Assembly (NCBI GenBank): GCA_900544865.1
Contig: UQXA01000018.1
Span: 1 to 41,162, forward strand
DNA length: 41,162 nt
From: an uncultured Collinsella sp.
Lineage (GTDB): Bacteria; Actinomycetota; Coriobacteriia; Coriobacteriales; Coriobacteriaceae
Direction of reading: 5' to 3'
Positions within the stretch are counted from its first letter, which is position 1; every line of letters starts with the position of its first letter. The notes beneath the pieces are model-generated. The model worked only from the letters and a program-made list of their open reading frames with translations, did no database searches and was not told the DNA's origin. This document shows positions 15,013-21,829 of the stretch, one piece after another. Both the position numbers and the translations under genes were made by a program.

Positions 15013-15915
15013 ATGTCCGAGAACGAAGAGATCATGAACGAGACCGAGAACGAGACCATGGCTGCCGAGGTCGAGGCAGTCGAGACCGTGGAGACCGAAG
15101 CTGCCGAGGTTGAGGCTGCTGACGAGGTTTCCGCCGAGGAGGAGGCCGAGGTTGTCGAGGCCGCCGTTGATTACGATGACGAAGAGCTGATGGACAAGAT
15201 GCAGAAGGCCGCCCGCCTGCTGCGTAGCCGTCGCTTTGCTATTTCCAAGGAGGAGGAGGCCAAGGCCGAGCGCATGGCGAACATCGAGCGCGCCATCAAG
15301 CTTCTTGACCTCAAGCCCAAGATGGAGCAGAAGGAAATGTCTGACCTGCTGGGCATGCGCCTCCGTGAGCTCGATGGCCTGATGGCCGAGGCCGAGGCTG
15401 CCGATCTGGTCGGCCGCATCGACGACGCCGAGGGCGATATGCGCAAGATCGTCGTCTTCGCCGCCGAGGATGCCGTTGAGGGCCTGGTCGAGCTTGCCAA
15501 CAAGAAGGAGAAGCTCCTGCCCGAGCTTTCTTACGAGGAGGCCACCGAGCTGATGGCCGCCCTCGATAAGGTTATCGCTCCGCTCGTCGCCATGGGCCTG
15601 GACGAGGATCGCGGTCCTCGCGGCGGCCGTGACGACCGTGGTGGCCGTGGCGGCGACCGTGGCGGTCGCGGCGGCTTTGGTGGCCGTGGTGGCGACCGTG
15701 GCGGTCGCGGTGGCGATCGTGGCGGCCGTGGCGGCTTTGGTGACCGTGGTGGCGACCGTGGCGGTCGCGGCGGCTTTGGCGGCAACCGTGGTGGCTATGG
15801 CGATCGCGGTGGCAACCGTGGCGGCTTCGGCGGCAACCGTGGTAACGACCGCGGCGGTCGCGGTGGCGATCGTGGCGGCCGCAACGGCGGCGGCTTCCGC
15901 GGCAACCGCTTCTAG
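15013..15915 (+). CDS. Acidic winged-helix protein with a 100-residue RGG-repeat tail
   Basis: A 300-residue protein in three parts. Residues 1-55 are very acidic (Glu/Ala/Val). Residues 60-160 look like a MarR-like winged helix: AARLLRSRRF, ERAIKLLDLKPKMEQKEMSDLLGM as helix-turn-helix, then DLVGRIDDAEGDMRKIVVF as the wing. Residues 200-300 are almost purely RGG, RGGFGG, DRGG and NRGG repeats, a composition known from RNA-binding and condensate-forming proteins. AAGGAG 4 nt upstream fixes the start. The repetitive tail uses GGC/CGT codons consistently without frame loss, so it is translated. It probably binds RNA or DNA, but the target is unknown. I do not recognise a named family for the whole protein. 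A structured intergenic element directly follows the stop. Confidence 0.8.
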   Translation: MSENEEIMNETENETMAAEVEAVETVETEAAEVEAADEVSAEEEAEVVEAAVDYDDEELMDKMQKAARLLRSRRFAISKEEEAKAERMANIERAIKLLDLKPKMEQKEMSDLLGMRLRELDGLMAEAEAADLVGRIDDAEGDMRKIVVFAAEDAVEGLVELANKKEKLLPELSYEEATELMAALDKVIAPLVAMGLDEDRGPRGGRDDRGGRGGDRGGRGGFGGRGGDRGGRGGDRGGRGGFGDRGGDRGGRGGFGGNRGGYGDRGGNRGGFGGNRGNDRGGRGGDRGGRNGGGFRGNRF

Positions 15916-15919
15916 TTGG

Positions 15920-16098
15920 GTTACGCGGTTTTACCAAACCGCGTAACTAGTTGACGCTGCGCGCCCACCAGAGCGACAACTTGTCATTCAAAGAGGACGG
16001 CATGACCAGAAGGTCTATGCCGTCCTCTTTTCATGCCAATTTGTTCGCTCTGGTGGGCGCTCGCTGTCGGTGCCAAAACATCGACATTGCCATGATCC
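15920..16098 (+). repeat. Two-hairpin structured intergenic element, copy 2
   Basis: Begins 5 nt after the stop of the RGG-protein gene. Hairpin 1: 12-bp perfect stem 15920-15931/15936-15947 with loop TACC. Linker TTGACGCTGCGCG (15951-15963). Hairpin 2: outer stem 15961-15976/16045-16060 (16 bp perfect), inner stem 15990-16003/16017-16030 (14 bp perfect) and tip GACC-AGAA-GGTC (16004-16015). It is followed by GCTCGCTGTCG (16059-16069) and TTGCCATGATCC (16087-16098). Stem sequences differ from copy 1 but remain paired, while loops and linkers are the same. Confidence 0.72.
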
Positions 16099-16113
16099 AG
16101 ACCTGCTAAAAGA

Positions 16114-16169
16114 TAGTCGTTGGGGACGTTCTTGTTTGACTGGTCATTTAAGAACGTCCCCAACGACTA
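16114..16169. repeat. 20-bp perfect inverted repeat (GGGGAC type)
   Basis: The arms 16114-16133 (TAGTCGTTGGGGACGTTCTT) and 16150-16169 are perfect complements around a 16-nt loop that contains GACTGGTC. It lies in the 349-nt gene-free stretch between the RGG protein and pdxT. I recall similar palindromes in other Coriobacteriia and Firmicutes intergenic regions. Confidence 0.65.
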
Positions 16170-16177
16170 CGTAGCAT

Positions 16178-16241
16178 GAGAGTGGATAATCTCCCGGTAT
16201 GAGCCCATATTCATGCTCAAGGTGGGAGATTATCCACTCTC
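16178..16241. repeat. 18-bp perfect inverted repeat upstream of the pdxT 3' end
   Basis: Arms GAGAGTGGATAATCTCCC (16178-16195) and its complement (16224-16241). The 28-nt loop itself contains GAGC/GCTC. It ends 23 nt from the pdxT stop and may serve as the pdxST terminator or be another mobile palindrome. Confidence 0.65.
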
Positions 16242-16264
16242 GTTTCGTTTGTTGATTTCGATGC

Positions 16265-16852
16265 CTACATTTGTAGGAACAGTTCGTGGAGGCGGGTGTC
16301 TTCGTCGAGTTCGGGGTGGAAGGTTACGCCGAGCTGGTTGTCTTGGCGGGCGGCGACGATGCGGCCATCGACTTCGGCCAGGGCCTCGGCATCGCCGTGC
16401 ACCTCAACGATGCGGGGCGCGCGGATAAACGTCAGCGGCACTTCACCGTCGATGCCGGCTACCTGCCCCTTGGTTCGAAAGCTGCCGAGCTGCCTACCGT
16501 AGGCATTGCGCTCGACGAGCACATCCATGGTTGCCAGGCGCGGCGTCCCCTTATCGTCGTGGGCGGCAAGGTCGCGCGCCAGCAGAATCAAGCCGGCGCA
16601 GGTGCCCAGGACGGGCATGCCTTCAGCGATACGGGCACGAAGCTCCTCGAGCATGCCGAGCTCGGCAAGCAGCTTCCCTTGAACGGTGGACTCGCCGCCG
16701 GGAAGTACCAGACGGTCAAAGTCCTGCTTCAAATCAGCCGCCTGCCTCAGCTCAATACAGTGTGCGCCAAGCCCGGATAGTCTTGCCTCGTGCTCGGCAA
16801 AAGCGCCTTGGACCGCCAGCACGGCGACCGTTTGGTCTGCATAATCGCTCAT
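16265..16852 (-). CDS. pdxT: Pyridoxal 5'-phosphate synthase glutaminase subunit
   Basis: A 195-residue class I glutamine amidotransferase that releases ammonia from glutamine for PLP synthesis by PdxS. The catalytic triad is visible: Cys85 in GTCAGL, His179 and Glu181 in FHPEL. The family motifs VLAVQGAFAEH, PGGEST and RAPRI are present, and length is normal. It lies 20 nt downstream of pdxS on the same strand, and its start has GAAAGG upstream, so the two are one transcript giving the usual 12+12 complex. Confidence 0.96.
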   Translation of the reverse strand: MSDYADQTVAVLAVQGAFAEHEARLSGLGAHCIELRQAADLKQDFDRLVLPGGESTVQGKLLAELGMLEELRARIAEGMPVLGTCAGLILLARDLAAHDDKGTPRLATMDVLVERNAYGRQLGSFRTKGQVAGIDGEVPLTFIRAPRIVEVHGDAEALAEVDGRIVAARQDNQLGVTFHPELDEDTRLHELFLQM

Positions 16853-16872
16853 GTGCGATCCTTTCTGCTGGA

Positions 16873-17763
16873 CTAGCGCCCGCGCTCTTCCATGATAATC
16901 TCGATCTCGTCGGCGTTGATGCCCACCATGGCCTCGCCCAGGTCCTCCGAAAGCTCGGCAATGAGTTTGGCATCGGTGAAGTTTGCCACGGCCTTGACGA
17001 TGGCGGCTGCGCGCTTGGCGGGGTCGCCGCTCTTAAAGATGCCCGAGCCGACAAAGACGCCCTCGGCACCCAGCTGCATCATCAGCGCGGCGTCGGCGGG
17101 GGTCGCTACGCCGCCGGCGGCAAAGTTCACGACGGGAAGCTTTCCCGTGGCATGGACCTCGCGCACCAGCTCGACCGGAACCTGCAGTTGCTTGGCTGCC
17201 TCAAAGAGCTCGTCGTCGCGCAGGGCAACAACGTCGCGGATCTGCTTTTGGATCTTGCGCATGTGGCGTACAGCCTGGACGACGTCGCCCGTGCCCGGCT
17301 CGCCCTTGGTGCGGATCATCGTGGTGCCCTCGGCAACACGGCGCAGCGCCTCGCCCAGATCGCGGGCGCCGCAGACAAACGGCACGTCAAACTGGGTCTT
17401 GTCGATGTGATAGACGTCATCGGCAGGGGAGAGAACCTCGGACTCGTCGATGTAATCGATCTCGATGGCCTGCAGGACCTGCGCCTCGACAATGTGACCG
17501 ATGCGGCACTTGGCCATAACAGGGATGGAGACGGCCTCTTGGATGCCCTTGATCATCTTGGGGTCGCTCATGCGCGAGACGCCGCCTGCGGCACGGATGT
17601 CGGCCGGGATGCGCTCGAGTGCCATGACGGCGCAGGCGCCCGCCTCCTCGGCGATGCGTGCCTGCTCGGGCGTGGTGACGTCCATGATGACGCCGCCCTT
17701 GAGCATCTGCGCGAGCTCGCGATTGAGTTTGACGCGATCGGCCTTGCTGGTCTGTTCTGCCAT
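16873..17763 (-). CDS. pdxS: Pyridoxal 5'-phosphate synthase lyase subunit
   Basis: A 296-residue (beta/alpha)8 barrel enzyme that makes PLP from ribose 5-phosphate, glyceraldehyde 3-phosphate and ammonia supplied by PdxT. Catalytic residues are in place: Asp28 in GGVIMDV and the Schiff-base Lys85 in PVMAKCRIGH. The conserved GGVATPADAALMMQLGAEGV phosphate-binding stretch is present. The start at 17763 has GGGAG 6 nt before it and gives the standard N-terminus; the frame to 17805 is an extension. It is transcribed divergently from the PdxR-type regulator, from a promoter whose -35 box is next to a regulator-like repeat. Confidence 0.97.
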   Translation of the reverse strand: MAEQTSKADRVKLNRELAQMLKGGVIMDVTTPEQARIAEEAGACAVMALERIPADIRAAGGVSRMSDPKMIKGIQEAVSIPVMAKCRIGHIVEAQVLQAIEIDYIDESEVLSPADDVYHIDKTQFDVPFVCGARDLGEALRRVAEGTTMIRTKGEPGTGDVVQAVRHMRKIQKQIRDVVALRDDELFEAAKQLQVPVELVREVHATGKLPVVNFAAGGVATPADAALMMQLGAEGVFVGSGIFKSGDPAKRAAAIVKAVANFTDAKLIAELSEDLGEAMVGINADEIEIIMEERGR

Positions 17764-17828
17764 GGTTGCTCCCTTGGTTGGCATGTGCATTGCTTGACGG
17801 AACATCCTATCGGGGAGCTGGGTATGGC

Positions 17829-17857
17829 AAAATACTCAGTTTTCGAGATAATAACAA
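17829..17857 (-). promoter_or_regulatory. pdxST promoter
   Basis: On the minus strand TTGTTA (17852-17857) and TATTTT (17829-17834) with 17-nt spacing, 66 nt before the pdxS start. The -35 box overlaps the first AAGGTCAG repeat. Confidence 0.55.
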
Positions 17858-17897
17858 GGTCAGACTAATACCAGATTGAATGGCTTAATAAGGTCAG
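17856..17897. promoter_or_regulatory. Direct repeats AAGGTCAG, candidate PdxR sites
   Basis: AAGGTCAG occurs at 17856-17863 and 17890-17897, 34 bp apart and on the same strand. Direct repeats of this kind are the known binding mode of MocR/PdxR regulators. One overlaps the pdxS -35; the other precedes the pdxR start by 11 nt. Confidence 0.5.
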
Positions 17898-17908
17898 GTG
17901 ATAAACTC

Positions 17909-19348
17909 ATGCTTGACTACAATTTGGAAAAACGCGGCGAAGCATCGCTCTATGAGTATGTTTACCAGCAAATTCGAGATGATATTGTTGCTGGCCGTAT
18001 TGCGGCGGGGGAGCATCTGCCGTCTAAGCGCGCCTTTGCCAGTCATCTGGGAATCAGTGTCATTACCATCGAGAATGCATATAGCCAGTTACTCGCTGAG
18101 GGCTATATTTGCTCAATGCCGCGTCGTGGCTACTACGCTTGCGAGCTTCCGGATGCACCGGTTTTGGCTTCGGCTGCGGAGGGCATCGACCGAGATGCCG
18201 TCTCTGTGGACCCCAGCGCGCATGATGTCCGCGGGCGGGTCGAGCAATTCGACGCACTTTCTCCTTCCGCTTTGGAGGCGGCGCGGCTTTGGCAAAGCGC
18301 GCTACGGGCGACGCTAGCATCCGAAGACGAACGCGAAATCTTTTCGCCCGCACCGGCGCAGGGCACTGCTCGGCTGCGACGCGCAATTGCTCACCATCTG
18401 CACGGGACAAGGGGTATGAATGTCGACCCCAACAACATCGTTATCGGTGCGGGCGCCCAGCTGCTCGATACCATGTTGGTTCAGTTGCTTGGCGCGGACA
18501 AGGTGTATGCGGTTGAGGATCCGGGCTATTTGCGTCTGACGCGCATCTATCAGGCTATGGGTTGCAAAGTTCGACATATCCCGTTGGATGATGACGGCGT
18601 GGACCTGAGCGCTCTGCAGAAAGCTGGGACCGATGTCCTTCACCTTATGCCGTCCCATCAGTATCCCACCGGTCTTGTGACGAGCATTGCGCGTCGCTAT
18701 GCGCTGCTGAGCTGGGCCGCCGAGCGATCAGGTCGGTATCTCATCGAAGATGACTTTGATTGTGAGTTTCGCCTTGCCGGCAAGCCGATTCCTGCGCTCG
18801 CATCGATCGATGCCGCCCAGTCGGTTATTTACACCAACACGTTTTCGAAGAGCCTGTCATCGGCGTTGCGTCTAGCGTACATGGTGCTGCCCGACGAGCT
18901 GATGGAGCGGTTTAGGCGCGACCTTGGTTTTTACGCCTCGTCGGTTAGCTCTGTTGACCAGGTTGCTTTGGCGCGTTTACTGGAATCGGGTGATTACGAG
19001 CGACATGTGAACCGCGTGCGCGTTCGTGCTCGCGAGGCGCGTGATGGCCTGGCGGCGCTTGTACGGAAGGCATTTCCGGCGGGGGAAGTTTTAGTCGAGC
19101 ACGCGGACGCCGGCCTTTACTGCGTCGTGGCCGTGGAGCGCGGAACGGGCGGAAGCTCTTTTGCGCAGGCCCTCACACGCTCGAGTATCCCGTTCATCGA
19201 TGTCAGTGACTGTTTTTGGTGTGCCGATGGTGCATCTGCCCCTGAAAACCCGACTCGAATCCTTGTCCAGTATGACGATCTGAGTCCAAAAGTGCTAACT
19301 ACCTTGGAATTGCAGCTAATGGGGGGGGGCACTCTGCAACCTAAGTGA
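17909..19348 (+). CDS. pdxR: MocR/PdxR-type regulator (GntR helix-turn-helix plus aminotransferase fold)
   Basis: A 479-residue MocR-subfamily regulator. It has an N-terminal GntR winged helix (SLYEYVYQQIRDDIVAGRIAAGEHLPSKR, then LGISVITIENAYSQLLAEGYI) and a C-terminal fold-type I aminotransferase-like domain that senses PLP (GAGAQLLDTM, HQYPTG, IEDDFDCEFR, PLP lysine in TFSKSLSSALRLAYMV). The position, divergent from pdxST, supports the role of PLP-responsive regulator of that operon. The start at 17909 has GGTGA 7-10 nt upstream. Two oddities: a run of nine G at 19321-19329 near the 3' end, and a TGA stop codon (19346-19348) that belongs to the terminal repeat of an inserted 123-bp element. 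The original C-terminus may have been slightly different. Confidence 0.88.
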   Translation: MLDYNLEKRGEASLYEYVYQQIRDDIVAGRIAAGEHLPSKRAFASHLGISVITIENAYSQLLAEGYICSMPRRGYYACELPDAPVLASAAEGIDRDAVSVDPSAHDVRGRVEQFDALSPSALEAARLWQSALRATLASEDEREIFSPAPAQGTARLRRAIAHHLHGTRGMNVDPNNIVIGAGAQLLDTMLVQLLGADKVYAVEDPGYLRLTRIYQAMGCKVRHIPLDDDGVDLSALQKAGTDVLHLMPSHQYPTGLVTSIARRYALLSWAAERSGRYLIEDDFDCEFRLAGKPIPALASIDAAQSVIYTNTFSKSLSSALRLAYMVLPDELMERFRRDLGFYASSVSSVDQVALARLLESGDYERHVNRVRVRAREARDGLAALVRKAFPAGEVLVEHADAGLYCVVAVERGTGGSSFAQALTRSSIPFIDVSDCFWCADGASAPENPTRILVQYDDLSPKVLTTLELQLMGGGTLQPK

Positions 19349-19463
19349 GTAGACTTTCGGCACTTTGGCGACCAGGCAGTTTTATAACAAGCTACCTACC
19401 TGCGGTTTTGAAAAGCAGGATGACCGGCCTGCTCGGGATGTTCAAAAAAGTCTACTCACTTGC
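19341..19463. mobile_element. 123-bp MITE-like element, copy A
   Basis: Ends are inverted repeats: CTAAGTGAGTAGACTTT at the left and AAAAGTCTACTCACTT at the right (to 19461). The interior shares TTTGGCGACCAGGC and TACCTGCGGTTTT with copies B and C. No open frame or transposase is inside. The left end supplies the pdxR stop codon. No clear target duplication was seen. Confidence 0.75.
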
Positions 19464-19642
19464 CGCGCAAAGCTTCTACATGAGAAAAAATGGGGTTTCA
19501 ACAGGGTTTCGTCCAGCTCTCGGCAAGCTTTTGGCCAGTTGGGGAGGGCTGTTGAAAACTTGGCAGTCCGTTCGGCGCCATTTTTGGTGCGTTCGCGCCA
19601 ATGCGTGACTGACTGGGTTGAAATTCGTGTTTTCCTGTGCCT

Positions 19643-20770
19643 ATGAAGGATCTACTTTGTGACATATCGGCTTTTAGGTACTGGCGTTTGCCTCCTCAAG
19701 TCCGCGCTTTGTGTCCGCCGCTTCCACGACCGGAAGAAGACCGGCAGCGATATGATCTCGCCCGCAACCCGACGGCTGCGGTCGCGCTCGGTTTTCCGTT
19801 GTATACATTGGTTCGGACGAGAAACAAACGGACTTGTCCTGCCAGCATTAGGCAGCGGCTGTTTCTTGGTGAGCTCCCCAGGGAATCCGTGCTGGAAACG
19901 GAGCATGGGTTTTTGGTTACATCTCCTCTACTGACGACATTCATCATGTCGCGGCATCTGACGGATCTTCAGCTTCTTTTGGTATTGGCGGAGATGTGTG
20001 GCTTGTTTGCGGTGTGTGCCCTGCCGGCGGCACTTGAGGCGGAGCTTTCGCGTGCAATTGATTCGGGCGCGATTTCGACAACGTTCGGTTGGGTGCGCTG
20101 CCCGTCCGAGGACGGCATCGCCTCAAATTTATGGCGTCGAGACGCTTTGGTTTTGGGCGGAGACCTTGACCGTTTTTGTTCAGATGTTTGCGGGATGCGT
20201 TGCGGCAATAGATTTATGGCGGTATCGCAACTCGTTCCATTGGGTGCCGCGTCGCCTTTTGAGGTCGAGGCGTATTTGTTGCTTGGACTGCCGCGAGCCC
20301 TGGGAGGCGAAGGGTTTTGCGGCATAGAGCTCAATGTCGAAGTGACGTTAAGCACAAGTGCTCGAGCGATTGTGGGAAAGTCCCGTGTATATATCGACCT
20401 ACTTCTTTCTTCGCCGGACGGCAGGCGACAGGCGGCCATTGAATGTCAGGGAAAGGCCTCGCACGGACGCGCAGGGGATGGCTTGCGTGACGCTGACCGC
20501 ATGACGGCCCTTCAGGCCATGGGCTACGATGTACTTCTCCTGACACACAGACAGATATCCGATGAGGATAGATTCCGCGCGATCGTTAAGGCCATATGCA
20601 GGATGCTCGATGCTGAATATCGTGATAAAAGCTCAGATGAGCAAAGGGCTGAGACATTACTCCGGTCTGAACTATTCGTTGACTGGACAAAATTGGGAGT
20701 AATCGACGGGAAGATGCCCGTTAGACACAAAACGGCTCAATCGTGGACGGCTGCGGTTCTAAGTGAGTAG
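19643..20770 (+). CDS. Lineage-specific protein with C-terminal endonuclease-like domain
   Basis: About 375 residues. The N-terminal part has ISAFRYWRLPPQVRALCPP, which I remember as common in uncharacterised Coriobacteriia proteins. The C-terminal part has a PD-(D/E)xK-like pattern: YIDLLL, then AAIECQGKASHGRAGDG, then RMTALQAMGYDVLLLTHRQI, similar to DUF559/Vsr-like nuclease cores, with Gln where Lys is usual. It could be a defence or AbiEi-related protein, or a nuclease of unknown role. ATG at 19643 is chosen; no strong ribosome site is seen. The stop TAG at 20768-20770 lies inside mobile element copy B, and copy A lies 180 nt upstream, so the gene is bracketed by two copies of the same element. 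Codon use is less GC-biased than in its neighbours, suggesting transfer. Confidence 0.65.
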   Translation: MKDLLCDISAFRYWRLPPQVRALCPPLPRPEEDRQRYDLARNPTAAVALGFPLYTLVRTRNKRTCPASIRQRLFLGELPRESVLETEHGFLVTSPLLTTFIMSRHLTDLQLLLVLAEMCGLFAVCALPAALEAELSRAIDSGAISTTFGWVRCPSEDGIASNLWRRDALVLGGDLDRFCSDVCGMRCGNRFMAVSQLVPLGAASPFEVEAYLLLGLPRALGGEGFCGIELNVEVTLSTSARAIVGKSRVYIDLLLSSPDGRRQAAIECQGKASHGRAGDGLRDADRMTALQAMGYDVLLLTHRQISDEDRFRAIVKAICRMLDAEYRDKSSDEQRAETLLRSELFVDWTKLGVIDGKMPVRHKTAQSWTAAVLSE

Positions 20771-20881
20771 ACTTTTGGCACTTTGGCGACCAGGCCGTTT
20801 TGCAACAAGTCATTTACCTGCGGCTTTATAAAGCAATATGGGTGGTGTGCTCGGCAAGTTCCAAAAAGTCTACTCACTTAG
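20759..20881. mobile_element. 123-bp MITE-like element, copy B
   Basis: Perfect terminal inverted repeats CTAAGTGAGTAGACTTTT and AAAAGTCTACTCACTTAG. It shares its first half with copy A almost exactly (GGCACTTTGGCGACCAGGC). It provides the stop codon of the endonuclease-like gene. Confidence 0.8.
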
Positions 20882-20951
20882 TTTTTGACGAGAAGCCGAT
20901 GCCGAAGGCGGTCCTATTTCAGGGCGTTAACAAGTTCGTGAGGCACGAAAA

Positions 20952-20978
20952 AGGCCCGAACCAATACGGTCCGGGCCT
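20952..20978 (-). terminator. Terminator of the rubrerythrin gene
   Basis: AGGCCCGAACC and GGTCCGGGCCT pair with one mismatch over an AATAC loop, followed on the minus strand by TTTTTCGT. It lies 35 nt past the stop. Confidence 0.75.
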
Positions 20979-21012
20979 CATCGAGCTTGAGGTTATGTCT
21001 CAGGCGGTTGGC

Positions 21013-21573
21013 TTAGCCAAAGTAGCGCTTGAGCAGGCCGGCGAAAGCCTTGCCGTGGCGGGCCTCGTCGCGAGCCATCTCGTGCACGGTGTCGTGGATG
21101 GCATCGAGGCCGGCGGCCTTGGCACGCTTGGCAAGATCGGTCTTGCCGGCGGTGGCGCCGTTCTCGGCTTCAACGCGCATCTCGAGGTTCTTCTTGGTGG
21201 AGTCGGTCACGACCTCGCCCAGGAGCTCGGCGAACTTGGCGGCATGCTCGGCCTCCTCGTGGGCAGCCTTTTCCCAGTACAGGCCGATCTCGGGATAGCC
21301 CTCGCGATGAGCGACGCGAGCCATGGCCAGGTACATACCGACCTCAGAGCACTCGCCCTCAAAGTTGGCGCGCAGGTCGGCAACGATGTCCTCAGAGACA
21401 CCCTCCATCTTGGCGACGCCCACGACGTGCTCGGCGGCCCACTCGAGCTGGCCCTCCTCCTGCTTCAGGAAACGAGAACCGGGAACGCCGCACTGGGGGC
21501 ACTTAAAATCCTCGGGCAGCTGGTCGCCGTCGAACTCTTCCACATAACCGCAAACGGGGCAAACAAACTTCAT
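21013..21573 (-). CDS. Reverse rubrerythrin (rubredoxin domain first)
   Basis: A 186-residue peroxide-detoxifying protein of anaerobes. A rubredoxin-type Fe(Cys)4 site is at the N-terminus (Cys5, Cys8, Cys25, Cys28 in CPVCGY and CPQCGV), followed by a four-helix diiron domain with Glu/His ligands (EGECSEVGMYL, EEAEHA, ARDEARHG). This order is the reverse of classic rubrerythrin and is known from clostridial NADH peroxidase systems, where it reduces H2O2. The start at 21573 has GAAAGG 8 nt upstream; the longer frame to 21678 covers the promoter. A separate NADH:rubredoxin reductase would have to supply electrons; none is in the window. Confidence 0.93.
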   Translation of the reverse strand: MKFVCPVCGYVEEFDGDQLPEDFKCPQCGVPGSRFLKQEEGQLEWAAEHVVGVAKMEGVSEDIVADLRANFEGECSEVGMYLAMARVAHREGYPEIGLYWEKAAHEEAEHAAKFAELLGEVVTDSTKKNLEMRVEAENGATAGKTDLAKRAKAAGLDAIHDTVHEMARDEARHGKAFAGLLKRYFG

Positions 21574-21657
21574 GATTCGATCCTTTCGATCGATGGCGAT
21601 TGCGCGCTCGTCCGGTCCCGTAAGGGCCCTCTCCGGACGTGCGTCTTGACGAGTTCT

Positions 21658-21685
21658 ATTATCCATAAATGCAACCAAATGTAAA
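21658..21685 (-). promoter_or_regulatory. Promoter of the rubrerythrin gene
   Basis: On the minus strand TTTACA (21680-21685) and GATAAT (21658-21663), spacing 16 nt. This leaves an untranslated leader of about 80 nt that contains a GTCCGG/CCGGAC hairpin. Confidence 0.55.
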
Positions 21686-21795
21686 GCCTATTAGGAATGA
21701 TTTTTAATAAAACAATTTTGAGATATGAAGATGTTGATTGATTAACGATTGGCAGGCCGTCTTTGACCGCCGCTGAGTACAATCGGCCGAGCAAA

Positions 21796-21811
21796 TGTTG
21801 ACCTATCAACA
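21796..21811. promoter_or_regulatory. Dyad before the alcohol dehydrogenase gene
   Basis: TGTTGA-CCTA-TCAACA, ending 18 nt before the start codon and just upstream of the ribosome site AAGGAG. It is a candidate operator or leader hairpin. Confidence 0.45.
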
Positions 21812-21829
21812 AATGAAGGAGTTTCCTTT

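Noticed and set aside
15601..15915. Simple DNA repeat or CRISPR-like array in the RGG region
   Set aside because: The repeats are in frame, encode RGG units and have no spacers of constant length. It is a protein repeat.
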